Positions 18,918 to 27,952 of a DNA stretch of 44,086 nt are shown here, one piece after another. The stretch is taken from the NCBI GenBank assembly GCA_007135605.1, contig SLIN01000043.1, positions 1-44,086 on the forward strand. The letters are read 5' to 3'. The stretch comes from Spirochaetales bacterium (lineage in GTDB: Bacteria; Spirochaetota; Spirochaetia; DSM-27196; SKKC01). Position 1 is the first letter of the stretch, and each line of letters begins with the position of its first letter. The position numbers and the translations under genes are program-made. The notes under the pieces are model-generated. The model was not told where the DNA came from. It saw only the letters and a list, made by a program, of their open reading frames with translations, and ran no database searches.

Positions 18918-18947
18918 TGTATAGCACCGCCCGGAGACGAGGGTCAA
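18918..18947 (-). promoter_or_regulatory. sigma70-type promoter for the pur operon
   Basis: Minus strand TTGACC (18947-18942), 18 bp, TATACA (18923-18918), about 10 nt before the GTG. Confidence 0.6.
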
Positions 18948-19019
18948 GGACGGCGCCGCGACGCCGCCCCGACGCATGAAGGGTGTCGCGACGTGATGTG
19001 CTACAGCGTCGGAGCGCCA

Positions 19020-19040
19020 TATCCGCGCGTATCCGCGCGG
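19020..19040. repeat. Short tandem direct repeat (ATCCGCGCG)x2
   Basis: ATCCGCGCGTATCCGCGCGG in the purF-tatD intergenic region. Confidence 0.6.
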
Positions 19041-19098
19041 GATTATTCCACTCCTGAGAAGCTCCGAGGTCCGCGGTCACGTATTCGGACGTGACGGC

Positions 19099-19117
19099 GC
19101 CGGATCCCTTCGCCGGC
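19099..19117 (-). terminator. Possible hairpin immediately after the TatD stop
   Basis: GCCGG/CCGGC inverted repeat abutting the stop codon; no U-tract. Confidence 0.3.
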
Positions 19118-19894
19118 CTATGTTTCCTTTATGCCGAATAATCGGAGACTGTTCTGGTAGAGTGTCTCGGAAACCTCTTCAACCGGTTCGTCCCGCAGCT
19201 CCGCGATGAATTGCACGGTGTCGGCAAGATATGAGGGCTTGTTCCGCTTCCCGCGATGCGCACTCGGAACCATGAACGGACTCTCGGTCTCTACGAGCAT
19301 CTGTTCAAGGGGCATATTCCGTGCCGTCTCGTGGAGATTGCGAGCGTTCCGGTAGGTTACGTTCCCTGCGAACGAAATGTAGAGGTTAAGATCGAGCGCG
19401 TTCTGTGCATACGCCCAGTCTTCGCTGTAACAGTGCAGTACTCCACCGCGCTCAGGCAGTTTTTCTTCGAGTATCTCGATCACATCCTGGCCGGCTTCGC
19501 GGTTATGTATCACGACCGGATATCCGAGTCGGTCGGCGAGCTCGAGCTGCCGGATGAAAAGCTCGATCTGGCTGTCCTTATCACCGAATTTCCGGTAATA
19601 GTCGAGTCCGATTTCGCCGATCGCGACGACGCGGTCGAGCTCAACTCCCTGTTCGATCTTCGACTCCCAATCGCGTCCCGGATTTGTTACTTCGGACGGC
19701 GAGACACCGATGCTGAAGTACACATTCGAGGCGGTTCGGAGATTCTCGTAGACTTCGAAGAAGTCGTGCAGATTGTTACAAATGCTGAGAATTCCACGGA
19801 CGCCCTCCTGTTGGGCTTCCTTCACGATGATAAGCTGTTCAATCGGGTCTTCATTGATCAACCCGATATGGGCGTGAGTATCGAATAACCTCAT
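19118..19894 (-). CDS. tatD: TatD-family metal-dependent hydrolase
   Basis: MRLFDTHAHIGL; AIGEIGLDYYRKFGD; PVVIHNREAGQDVIEIL; LVETESPFMVPSAHRGKRNKPSYL. Confidence 0.94.
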   Translation of the reverse strand: MRLFDTHAHIGLINEDPIEQLIIVKEAQQEGVRGILSICNNLHDFFEVYENLRTASNVYFSIGVSPSEVTNPGRDWESKIEQGVELDRVVAIGEIGLDYYRKFGDKDSQIELFIRQLELADRLGYPVVIHNREAGQDVIEILEEKLPERGGVLHCYSEDWAYAQNALDLNLYISFAGNVTYRNARNLHETARNMPLEQMLVETESPFMVPSAHRGKRNKPSYLADTVQFIAELRDEPVEEVSETLYQNSLRLFGIKET

Positions 19895-20083
19895 AGCTCC
19901 GTATGTCCGTTCTTGTCGTCTTGGTTGGCTACCGTTCGAGCGATTTACCGATTCGTACGCCTATACGAACCCCTGCCTGTTCTGCACTGCCTTATTGGCC
20001 GCTTTGTCACGAAACTGCGGTGAAATTAGGTACAGTGAACACAATACGATGTTTGGGCCTCCCCGTCAACTGACGCAATAGCT

Positions 20084-20113
20084 TTGACACCCTCCATGTG
20101 GGCGTGGTAGCGT
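20084..20113 (+). promoter_or_regulatory. Possible sigma70-type promoter for the M23-bactofilin operon
   Basis: TTGACA (20084-20089), 18 bp, TAGCGT (20108-20113; weak -10). Confidence 0.4.
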
Positions 20114-20137
20114 CACTCACTATATCGAGGCGTTCGA

Positions 20138-21160
20138 TTGAAGCACGAGCCTTCGCGATCCAGTCAGTCTGCATGGTCTATGTTCCGTCGCCGCAATAGG
20201 TTGCAGCGGGAAGGGCGTGGTCGGTTCACCGTCATGCTCATTCCCCATTCCGAGAATCGAATCGTCAACCTCAGGATTACAGCGCTCGCGCTGGTGGTGC
20301 TCGCCGTACTCGCCTTCGGTATTGTTTCCGCATTCTTCTACGCGTCGACCATATACAGCACGCGAGCACGATCACTCGAGCGGCAAACGGAGGATGTCGA
20401 GCAAGCGAGGGAAGGGCTCGATCAGGTCCGGCAGTCGGTTTCCGGATTGCGTACCGGGGCCGAGGAGTTCCGAACGGCACTGCAGCCGGCGTTCGATGAG
20501 TTCGATTTGGTCGACGGTGAGACTGAACAGCAAACCGATAGCATCGGTGACTTTGCCGAGCTCGAGCGGCTGCGGGAGGTGGGCGACGAGGAGCTGCTCG
20601 AGAATCTGTATGTTAGCCTCGTCTCCGAGCTTCTCGATGACGTTGCGGACCCGCTCGCCGAGCTTGCCTCGATTATCGAAGCGGAACGGGAGTTTCTGGC
20701 AAATCTCCCGGTAATATGGCCTCTGGAAAGCGGTCGCGGTCGGGTAGAACGCAATTGGGGCCCCGGTACCGATCCGGTTACGGGTGAGTTCTCCATGAAT
20801 CCGGGGGTGAGGGTGTGGGATGTTGCCGGAGCGCCGGTACTGGCGAGTGCCCACGGCCGCGTGCTCCGTGTGGATTTCGACCCCGACTACTACGGCTGGT
20901 ACCTCGATATCGAGCACGGATACGGTTTTCGCACGCGGTATGCTCACCTTCAGCAAATTCGCGTACGGTCGGGCGATCGAGTTACTCAGGGACAGACTAT
21001 TGCCACGGTCGGCGAAACCGGCCGTGTAGTTGAGCCACAGCTCGGGTTCGAGATCTGGCTCGGTACCGAAAACGTCGATCCGGATGCGTTCCTGACGGTT
21101 CGATCGTCACTGAGAGATTTCGCCGGCGATATGCTTCCTGTGGACCTTCGGGGCCCGTAA
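20138..21160 (+). CDS. Membrane-anchored M23/LytM-fold protein, apparently degenerate active site
   Basis: TM then coiled coil then LytM-like GAPVLASAHGRVLRVDFDPDYYGWYLDIEHGYGFRTRYAHLQQIRVRSGDRVTQGQTIATVGETGRVVEPQLGFEIWL. Confidence 0.88.
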   Translation: MKHEPSRSSQSAWSMFRRRNRLQREGRGRFTVMLIPHSENRIVNLRITALALVVLAVLAFGIVSAFFYASTIYSTRARSLERQTEDVEQAREGLDQVRQSVSGLRTGAEEFRTALQPAFDEFDLVDGETEQQTDSIGDFAELERLREVGDEELLENLYVSLVSELLDDVADPLAELASIIEAEREFLANLPVIWPLESGRGRVERNWGPGTDPVTGEFSMNPGVRVWDVAGAPVLASAHGRVLRVDFDPDYYGWYLDIEHGYGFRTRYAHLQQIRVRSGDRVTQGQTIATVGETGRVVEPQLGFEIWLGTENVDPDAFLTVRSSLRDFAGDMLPVDLRGP

Positions 21161-21187
21161 TGCCGGTTGTTGGAGTGAGGCTTAAGC

Positions 21188-21727
21188 GTGGCTCGAAACG
21201 ATTCTAACGATGAACGTCTGATAAACTCTCTCGTCGGTGAGGGAACACACTTTCGCGGTGATCTCGAGCTATCGGGACTGCTTCGGATCGACGGAGATTA
21301 TACCGGCAGCATTAATACCTCCGGGAAGGTGATAATCGGACATGGCGGTCGCGCCGACTGCAGTATCGAAGCGAGTGTTGTCGTGATCGGCGGTATATTC
21401 CGCGGCGAGGTGTTCTGTACGACGAAGGTAATCGTGCTTTCGTCGGCCGTCGTCATCGGGAACTTACACGCCCCGCGAATGGTCGCCGAGGAAGGCACGA
21501 TGGTTCACGGCCATTGCGTGATTACCGGTGTAGAGGAGTTCGAACGCCGTCGACGCGGTATGAAGGGGAGCGGTTCCGCTGTCCGGCAGGGTGTATTCCG
21601 ACCGGCGGAGTCGCTCGGAATCGGCGGTGAAGACGACCCGTTTGCAACGATCGATTACGACCGTGCCGAACGGGTAAGTGCTTCATCGGAGAGCGGGCAG
21701 GGGGCCGGGAACGGCGAAGGAGACTGA
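21188..21727 (+). CDS. Bactofilin-family polymer-forming protein (copy 1)
   Basis: LVGEGTHFRGDLELSGLLRIDGDYTGSINTSGKVIIGHGGRADCSIEASVVVIGGIFRGEV. Confidence 0.93.
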   Translation: MARNDSNDERLINSLVGEGTHFRGDLELSGLLRIDGDYTGSINTSGKVIIGHGGRADCSIEASVVVIGGIFRGEVFCTTKVIVLSSAVVIGNLHAPRMVAEEGTMVHGHCVITGVEEFERRRRGMKGSGSAVRQGVFRPAESLGIGGEDDPFATIDYDRAERVSASSESGQGAGNGEGD

Positions 21728-21733
21728 AACCGG

Positions 21734-22246
21734 ATGCTCGACCGAATTGAACCCGGCAGTTACTTCAACGCATTCAACGCTTCCGGTGAGCGAAAGGCAA
21801 AGGAATCCGATAAAGAACGAACCGACCGCGCGAAGTCGAACGATCGCTCGACAGCCGCTGCTGCGGACAGCGGAACGACACGATCCACGGGCACTTCGTT
21901 CGCCTCGGCAGCGTCGGCCGTCGAGCTTCAGGAAGCACACTCGCTGCTCGACGATATTCACACGCTTGGTGCCGAGCTGAAGCGCAACCCGACGGTGGCG
22001 AACCTGAAAGAGTACCGCCGGCTCGTTCAGCGTTTCATGAATCAGGTCGTCGCGGGTGCGTATGGGCTCGAGCATCGCGAAAGCGGTGCGGCGATTCTCA
22101 AGCGCAAACGCTTTTCGCTCGTATCGCTTGTCAATCAGAAGCTCGATCGCCTCGCCGCCGGCCTCGTTCAGACGCAGGAATCACAACTCGACCTACTCGA
22201 GCAGATCGAAGAGATATACGGCTTGCTCGTCGATCTCATGCAGTAG
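21734..22246 (+). CDS. YaaR/DUF327-family protein
   Basis: LLDDIHTLGAELKRNPTVANLKEYRRLVQRFMNQVV...RFSLVSLVNQKLDRLAAGLVQTQ. Confidence 0.85.
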   Translation: MLDRIEPGSYFNAFNASGERKAKESDKERTDRAKSNDRSTAAAADSGTTRSTGTSFASAASAVELQEAHSLLDDIHTLGAELKRNPTVANLKEYRRLVQRFMNQVVAGAYGLEHRESGAAILKRKRFSLVSLVNQKLDRLAAGLVQTQESQLDLLEQIEEIYGLLVDLMQ

Positions 22247-22335
22247 ACCCGATGCAGCAGAGAACGGCGTTCCGCCGGCGCTTCGACGTTCGGAACACGG
22301 CGCTCCCTGGCGTGGGCAAAACTATCGTCCCCTGA

Positions 22336-22464
22336 GAGTTTGTCGGACTTCACTTCGGAATTGAATATCGGACGTATACACCGACATCGGAATGCATACG
22401 TCTCGGCGACAATATGCGCTAAGCCCTTCCGATATTCAATTCTGCCCATATGTCCGACAAACTC
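22336..22464. repeat. Nested inverted-repeat element (MITE-like or structured RNA)
   Basis: 13-bp ends GAGTTTGTCGGAC (22336-22348)/GTCCGACAAACTC (22452-22464); inner 14-bp arms AATTGAATATCGGA (22359-22372)/TCCGATATTCAATT (22428-22441); core CGTATACA/TGCATACG around CCGACATCGG. Confidence 0.9.
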
Positions 22465-24561
22465 CTAAGCGGATGTGAGATCGTCCTGGTATTGCAGCCG
22501 GTAGAGGTTGTAGTAGAGGCCCCGCTCGGCTATCAGCTCCTCGTGACGCCCTGCCTCAACCAGGTGTCCGTGGCTGAGCACGAGGATTCGGTCGGCGTGG
22601 CGGATCGTCGATAACCGGTGTGCGATCACCAAGCTCGTGCGTCCTTCCATCACCTTGAGCATTGCCTTCTGGATAAGCTGCTCGGTTTCGGTGTCGATAT
22701 TCGCGGTGGCCTCGTCCATGATAATCACGCGCGGATCGTGTGCGAGCACGCGAGCGAAACTGAGCAGTTGCCGCTGTCCGGTCGAGATGTTCGTTGCTCC
22801 TTCATTGAGCTGGGTTCCGTATCCGTCCGGTAGCTGATCGATGAAGCTCTGTGCCTGCACGATACGGCACGCTTCGCGAACCTGCTCGTCGCTGAGGTCG
22901 GCACCGAGGCGTATGTTCTCCTCGATCGTCTGACTGAACAGAAAAACATCCTGCTGAATCGGCTGCACGGTCGACCGCAAATCGGACACTGGGACATCTC
23001 GTATGTCGACGCCGTCGAGGCGTATCGAGCCCTCCTGAATGTCCCACATACGGGTCAACAGGTTTGCTATGGTAGTCTTACCCGCCCCCGTGTAGCCGAC
23101 GACGGCAACCGTTTCTCCCGGCTCGATTGTGAAGGTCATATCCCGTATTACCGGTGTGTCCGCCTTATAGGCGAAGTGCACGTGGTCGAACTCAACTCGT
23201 CCCCGTACCGGCTTCGGTAGCTCGCGCGTTCCGGTGTCCGGAATCTTCTCCTCGTGGTCGAGGATCTGAAAGACCCGCTCGCCACCGGCCATCGCCGACT
23301 GGAGTATCGTGAACTGATCGGAGATGCTCATGACCGGCTGATAGAAAAGCCGAATGTAGTTGATGTACGCGATTACCACGCCGAGGCTAACCCATCCCTG
23401 AACGAAGAAGGTTGCGCCGAAGTAGATGATCACCGCCACCGAAACGTTGGAAAGAAGATCGACTATCGGGCGAAAGGTCGCCATGACGTACATCTCGGTC
23501 AGATTCGCCTTCATGAGTTGCTCGTTGTCGGACTCGAAGCGATCCGCTGTCTGCTCTTCGCGGGTAAACATCTGAACGACACCCATTCCGGAAAGCCGCT
23601 CGCTGAGATAGGTGTTCACGCGACTCACCCAGACACGCACCTGGCGAAACGCCTCACGCGCGCGGCGCCGGAAAAAGACAAACGCGATTATGACCGGCGG
23701 CAGGCTGAGCGCCGTGACGCTTCCGAGATGCAGGCTGAGCAGGAAGAGGGCGATGATCACTCCGACCATTCGGGTCAGATCGCGGATCAGGTTGCTGAGC
23801 ACGTTCTGAAAGAGCTCGTTTATGGTTTCCACATCGTTGGTAATGCGGGTGACCATTCGGCCGACCGGATTGCGGCTCAGGTAATCGAGGTTCTGAGTGG
23901 TAATGTGCCGGAAGAGGGCAAGACGCATGTCCTTCATAATGCCCTGGCCGGTAAGCGCGAGGAGATATACCTGCACGAAGCTCAGGGAGAGCACTACGAT
24001 AAGCACGACGAGAAAGATGCTCGTCATGGTAATGAGCCCGTCGAGATCCTCCGATCGGACCGTCGCGCGGTCGCCGGCCGAAAGCTCACCGAGATCCCCG
24101 AGTCGAATCACCGCGTGGGAGCCATCCGCCGTGAAAAGATCCGGGTGCTGCATAACGACCGCCGCCGTCTCATCATCGACGATACGAAAGAGATAGAACC
24201 GCTCCTCGTCGATGATTCCCTCTTCCATGAGCCGGTCTCGCTGCAGCTCGGTGAGATCGTTGAGTCGCTGTTCGTGCACGTAAACGTACTCCCCGATCGC
24301 CGTCTCGTCGCCGGTGAGCTCTACCGAGGCAAGGTCGTCATCCTCGACAGCTTCCTGCGGGATCCGAACCCACGCGCGTACGAGGAAGTCGTCGACGGTT
24401 CGTTGAATCACGATCGGAATGGAGAGCTCTCCGGCGGTTGCGAGCACGAGCGCCCCGACGGCGATCAGGAAACGCCGGCGGTGCGGCGCAAGAAAACGCA
24501 GTAACCGGCGCATGAGCTCCGGGTTGTAACCGGAAATGACCTTTTCATCATCCATCGTCAT
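22465..24561 (-). CDS. ABC exporter half-transporter (TMD+NBD) with extracytoplasmic insertion; canonical Walker B Glu
   Basis: GYTGAGKTT Walker A; ISTGQRQLL signature; VIIMDEATANID Walker B; extra ~110 aa between the first two TMs. Confidence 0.95.
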   Translation of the reverse strand: MTMDDEKVISGYNPELMRRLLRFLAPHRRRFLIAVGALVLATAGELSIPIVIQRTVDDFLVRAWVRIPQEAVEDDDLASVELTGDETAIGEYVYVHEQRLNDLTELQRDRLMEEGIIDEERFYLFRIVDDETAAVVMQHPDLFTADGSHAVIRLGDLGELSAGDRATVRSEDLDGLITMTSIFLVVLIVVLSLSFVQVYLLALTGQGIMKDMRLALFRHITTQNLDYLSRNPVGRMVTRITNDVETINELFQNVLSNLIRDLTRMVGVIIALFLLSLHLGSVTALSLPPVIIAFVFFRRRAREAFRQVRVWVSRVNTYLSERLSGMGVVQMFTREEQTADRFESDNEQLMKANLTEMYVMATFRPIVDLLSNVSVAVIIYFGATFFVQGWVSLGVVIAYINYIRLFYQPVMSISDQFTILQSAMAGGERVFQILDHEEKIPDTGTRELPKPVRGRVEFDHVHFAYKADTPVIRDMTFTIEPGETVAVVGYTGAGKTTIANLLTRMWDIQEGSIRLDGVDIRDVPVSDLRSTVQPIQQDVFLFSQTIEENIRLGADLSDEQVREACRIVQAQSFIDQLPDGYGTQLNEGATNISTGQRQLLSFARVLAHDPRVIIMDEATANIDTETEQLIQKAMLKVMEGRTSLVIAHRLSTIRHADRILVLSHGHLVEAGRHEELIAERGLYYNLYRLQYQDDLTSA

Positions 24562-24570
24562 GTCGGTGCC

Positions 24571-26310
24571 TTAGTCCTCTTCCTCCAGCCGCTGCAATGC
24601 GGCGATCTCCGCGTAGAAACCGTCTTCGTCCTGTATGAGCTCGGCGTGAGTCCCGTGCTGTACGATCGTCCCGTGCTCGAGCACCACAATCCGGTCGGCG
24701 TTCTTGAGCGTCGAAACGCGGTGGCTTACGATTATGCTCGTTTTGCCGCGACGTTCCTCGAGCAGCTGATTCAGAATCCGTTCCTCGGTTTCGGTATCTA
24801 CCGCGCTCAGTGCGTCGTCGAATACGAGAATCCCGCGGCCGGTGGCGAGCGCCCGCGAAATACTCACCCTCTGCTTCTGCCCGCCGCTGAGGGTTATCCC
24901 GCGTTCGCCGATCTGCGTGTCCCAGCCGGCGGGGAAGTTCTCAACGTCGCGGTCTATTGTCGATATCTCGGCGACGCGAAGAACGGCATTCTCATCCGGG
25001 TGCTCCATCCCGTAGCCGATGTTGTCCCGCACCGACTGCGAGAAGAGGAACGTATCCTGGGCGACCATTGCGAACTGCGAGCGCAACCAGTTGAGATCGT
25101 AGTCGCGCACATCGATATCGTCGAGAAAGACCGTCCCGCGCGGCGGGTCGAGCAGCCGCGGAAGCAGCTTCAGCAGCGTGCTCTTTCCCGAACCGGTGCG
25201 ACCGAGAATGCCGAGAATGTTGCCGGCGGCTACTTCTATCGAGACATTCTTCAGCGCGGGCACCGGCGAACCGGGATAGGTATAGCTGAGATTCGCGATG
25301 CGAATATCACCGGCGACCTCCGGCTGCACACCGTTATCCGGACTCGTTATATCCGGCTCTTCGGATAGAATCTGATTCACGCGGGCGAGACTCGCGCCGC
25401 CGCGCTGGATCAGATTGACGGTGAAACCCATTCCGAGCATCGGCCATATCATCATCTCCAGATAGCTCAATGTGGCCACGAAATCGCCGGCGGAAATATC
25501 CTCGAGCACGACCGCTTCGCCGCCGAAGCGCAGAAGGAGCAGCGACGTGATTCCCGAGAAGAAGGTGACCATCGGGAAGAACATCCCCCAGATACGCACC
25601 AGGCGCATGTTGCGATCCTGGTAGTCTTCGTTCGCATTCCGAAACCGCTCGAGAAAGTAGTTATGTTTCACGAAGCTCTTGATTACGCGAACGCCTGAGA
25701 GCGCCTCCTGACTCTGATCGCTGAGGATGGAGAATCCCTCCTGTACGGCCCGGAAACGCTTCCCGATGATCTTACCGAGGCCGAGGACGAGAAAGGTAAT
25801 AAATGGCAGGGGGATGATGACGATGAGCGCGAGACCCGGATTCTGGATGAAGAGAATCGTGAGAATCGCGATTGTCATCATAATGCCGTCGGTCAGCGCC
25901 ACGAGCGCCATGCCGCTGGCCATGCGGATCGCGTTCATGTCGTTCGTCGCCCGCGCCATGAGGTCGCCGATGCGGTTACGTCCGTAGAAGCTGCTCGAGA
26001 GGGTGAGCAGATGGTTGAACAGCCGGTCGCGCAACTCCTTCTCGATCCGGCGACTTGCACCGTGAATGAAGTAGCGCCAGCCGAAGCGCGCAACCCCGAT
26101 CACGATCGCAACCCCGATCAGCCCGCCCATGAGAGTGGCGACTTTGCGTAAATCTATTTCGCCGGCTGCGATCATATCGACGGCGACCCGGATGAACTGC
26201 GGTATGAGAAGTTGACCGCCGCTGGTGACGAGCAGCATGAGTACGCCGGCAATATAGGCGCGGCGATACCGCTTCATATACGGGAGGAGAGTCCGATATT
26301 CCTTAAGCAT
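24571..26310 (-). CDS. ABC exporter half-transporter (TMD+NBD), partner subunit with degenerate Walker B
   Basis: GRTGSGKST Walker A; LSGGQKQRV signature; GILVFDDALSAVD Walker B with D in place of E. Confidence 0.95.
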   Translation of the reverse strand: MLKEYRTLLPYMKRYRRAYIAGVLMLLVTSGGQLLIPQFIRVAVDMIAAGEIDLRKVATLMGGLIGVAIVIGVARFGWRYFIHGASRRIEKELRDRLFNHLLTLSSSFYGRNRIGDLMARATNDMNAIRMASGMALVALTDGIMMTIAILTILFIQNPGLALIVIIPLPFITFLVLGLGKIIGKRFRAVQEGFSILSDQSQEALSGVRVIKSFVKHNYFLERFRNANEDYQDRNMRLVRIWGMFFPMVTFFSGITSLLLLRFGGEAVVLEDISAGDFVATLSYLEMMIWPMLGMGFTVNLIQRGGASLARVNQILSEEPDITSPDNGVQPEVAGDIRIANLSYTYPGSPVPALKNVSIEVAAGNILGILGRTGSGKSTLLKLLPRLLDPPRGTVFLDDIDVRDYDLNWLRSQFAMVAQDTFLFSQSVRDNIGYGMEHPDENAVLRVAEISTIDRDVENFPAGWDTQIGERGITLSGGQKQRVSISRALATGRGILVFDDALSAVDTETEERILNQLLEERRGKTSIIVSHRVSTLKNADRIVVLEHGTIVQHGTHAELIQDEDGFYAEIAALQRLEEED

Positions 26311-27199
26311 GCAATTCCTCTTCGCGCCACCTCTCGATCTGCTCGCGGATCAGTCTCTCCGCATGGCGGATCCGTTCGTTCAGCGAGTGACGATCGGTCG
26401 GCTCCGGAAGTCGAGCGAGCGTTCGAACTCGATAGATGCTCTGTCCGAAACGGGTGACGATCTCCCTAAGGTAACGCAAGCGGTACCCGCCGTGAACCGC
26501 ACAGACGAGAATAGGGAGTCGGACCTCGTCCATGAGAACTCGGACCGCTCCGCTTCGAAACGGCAAGACCTTCCCCCCTCGTGATCTGGTGCCCTCCGGG
26601 AATACCACCGGAGATACGCCTTTCTCCCGGGCCATTCGCCCGATCCGTCGAATTTCGGAGAGACCGACCTCTACGTTCCCCGAACGCGGCACCATCGCGT
26701 GCTGTTGCAGGCGCAATGCTTCGGATGCTCCGGGGAAGCCGCGTCGCAGCTCCCGTTTCGCGATAAAGCGCAGATCGAGCCGGGGAAGAGCGGCTGCGAT
26801 CGCTACGATATCGATCAGGCTCTGATGGTTGCTAACGACCAAGCACGGAGAGGGCGGGGGCCCGGTGAGCTGTGACGAGTATTCGATGTGAAAGCCGGTC
26901 AACAGATTGGCGACAGCGAATAGCTGCCGGCACCATACGGGGAGTCCGCGCTGCAGATATGAGCGCGCCCAGCGCCTGCTGATCGCGTCGCGCGTCTTCA
27001 TGGAGAGATCCCAGTAGAACAGCATTGAAATCGCGTAGATTACGAAGACGAGTTTACCCAAGGCACTTCCTCTACTTCTTTTTCCGGAACCGAATGGACG
27101 GCTCTCAGTGTGCACGAAATCGACGGAAGTGCGAAGCAGGCGCGGCAAAATCTCGGTCATCGCCCCTTCATCGACCGGATTTGTCACCAGGAACCGCAC
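26303..27199 (-). CDS. 1-acyl-sn-glycerol-3-phosphate acyltransferase family (PlsC-like)
   Basis: VVSNHQSLIDIVAI (HX4D) and VVFPEGTRSRGGKVLPFRSGAV. Confidence 0.9.
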   Translation of the reverse strand: MRFLVTNPVDEGAMTEILPRLLRTSVDFVHTESRPFGSGKRSRGSALGKLVFVIYAISMLFYWDLSMKTRDAISRRWARSYLQRGLPVWCRQLFAVANLLTGFHIEYSSQLTGPPPSPCLVVSNHQSLIDIVAIAAALPRLDLRFIAKRELRRGFPGASEALRLQQHAMVPRSGNVEVGLSEIRRIGRMAREKGVSPVVFPEGTRSRGGKVLPFRSGAVRVLMDEVRLPILVCAVHGGYRLRYLREIVTRFGQSIYRVRTLARLPEPTDRHSLNERIRHAERLIREQIERWREEELHA

Positions 27200-27217
27200 A
27201 ACCGATTTTCTTAAGCA

Positions 27218-27246
27218 TTGACACGAAACGAGTTATCTGGTAGCTT
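27218..27246 (+). promoter_or_regulatory. sigma70-type promoter for rpsT
   Basis: TTGACA (27218-27223), 17 bp, TAGCTT (27241-27246). Confidence 0.55.
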
Positions 27247-27301
27247 TCGCGCTCGTTATTACACTGACATTAATAGCCGACATCGAACGGAGGATTTCAT
27301 A

Positions 27302-27571
27302 GTGGCTAAGAGCTCGGCGCAGAAGCGTCACGAACAAAGCGAGAAGCGAAGGCTGCGTAACCGCAGTGTGCGGAGTAGTGTCCGCACGGGCATTCGCAAA
27401 TTCAACGGGGCGCTCAGCGCGGGAGATACCACTGCGGCGGAAACGCAGCTGGTGAGCGTCGAAAAACTGCTCGACTCCGCAGCGGGCAAGGGCGTGTTCC
27501 ACAGGAACACGGTAGCCCGAACGAAATCACGACTCAATAGGAAACTGAACTCATCGCGCGCATCATCCTGA
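27302..27571 (+). CDS. rpsT: 30S ribosomal protein S20 (GTG start)
   Basis: VAKSSAQKRHEQSEKRRLRNRSVRSSVRTGIRKF...KGVFHRNTVARTKSRLNRKLN. Confidence 0.95.
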   Translation: MAKSSAQKRHEQSEKRRLRNRSVRSSVRTGIRKFNGALSAGDTTAAETQLVSVEKLLDSAAGKGVFHRNTVARTKSRLNRKLNSSRASS

Positions 27572-27635
27572 CGAGTAACTCGTGCCGGCTCTACGGCGGC
27601 AAGCAATCTTTCGTGAAGAGAAAGGAGCGTCAGGG

Positions 27636-27944
27636 GTGTCAGAAGAAAACGGTAAGCTTACGAAGGCCGAGATAGTCGAGAGTATTGCCGAAACCTCACG
27701 GTGCAGCAAGAAGGACATCCATAAGATAATCGATTCCTTCTTTGACGAGGTGAAGACGGCGCTGATTAGCGACAGGACGATAGAGTTCCGCGGATTCGGG
27801 ACCTTCGAGATCCGAACGCGAAAAGGGCGGGAGCGTGCCCGAAACCCGAAGACCGGCGAGACCGTGCGAGTGCGCAATCACGGTGTGGTCGTTTTCCGCC
27901 CGGGCAAGGAGCTGAAGCAGGCTTCCTGGCCGTTGAGGGAGTAG
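27636..27944 (+). CDS. HU/IHF-family DNA-binding protein (GTG start)
   Basis: LTKAEIVESIAETSRCSKKDIHKIIDSFFDEVKTAL...IEFRGFGTFEIRTRKGRERARNPKTGETVRV. Confidence 0.95.
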   Translation: MSEENGKLTKAEIVESIAETSRCSKKDIHKIIDSFFDEVKTALISDRTIEFRGFGTFEIRTRKGRERARNPKTGETVRVRNHGVVVFRPGKELKQASWPLRE

Positions 27945-27952
27945 CCGGGGTA

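Noticed and set aside
19952-19969. TTCGTA-cgccta-TACGAA inverted repeat between tatD and the M23 gene
   Set aside because: Short 6-bp arms; plausible by chance in a 240-bp intergenic region, with no supporting promoter context.
22270-22297. GTTCCG...CGGAAC inverted repeat as terminator of the YaaR gene
   Set aside because: Only 6-bp stem with a long loop and no U-tract; weaker than the adjacent 129-bp element.
23254-24504. 416-aa plus-strand ORF opposite the ABC transporter gene
   Set aside because: Antisense of a well-recognised ABC exporter; low-complexity H/R/D-rich translation typical of a shadow frame.
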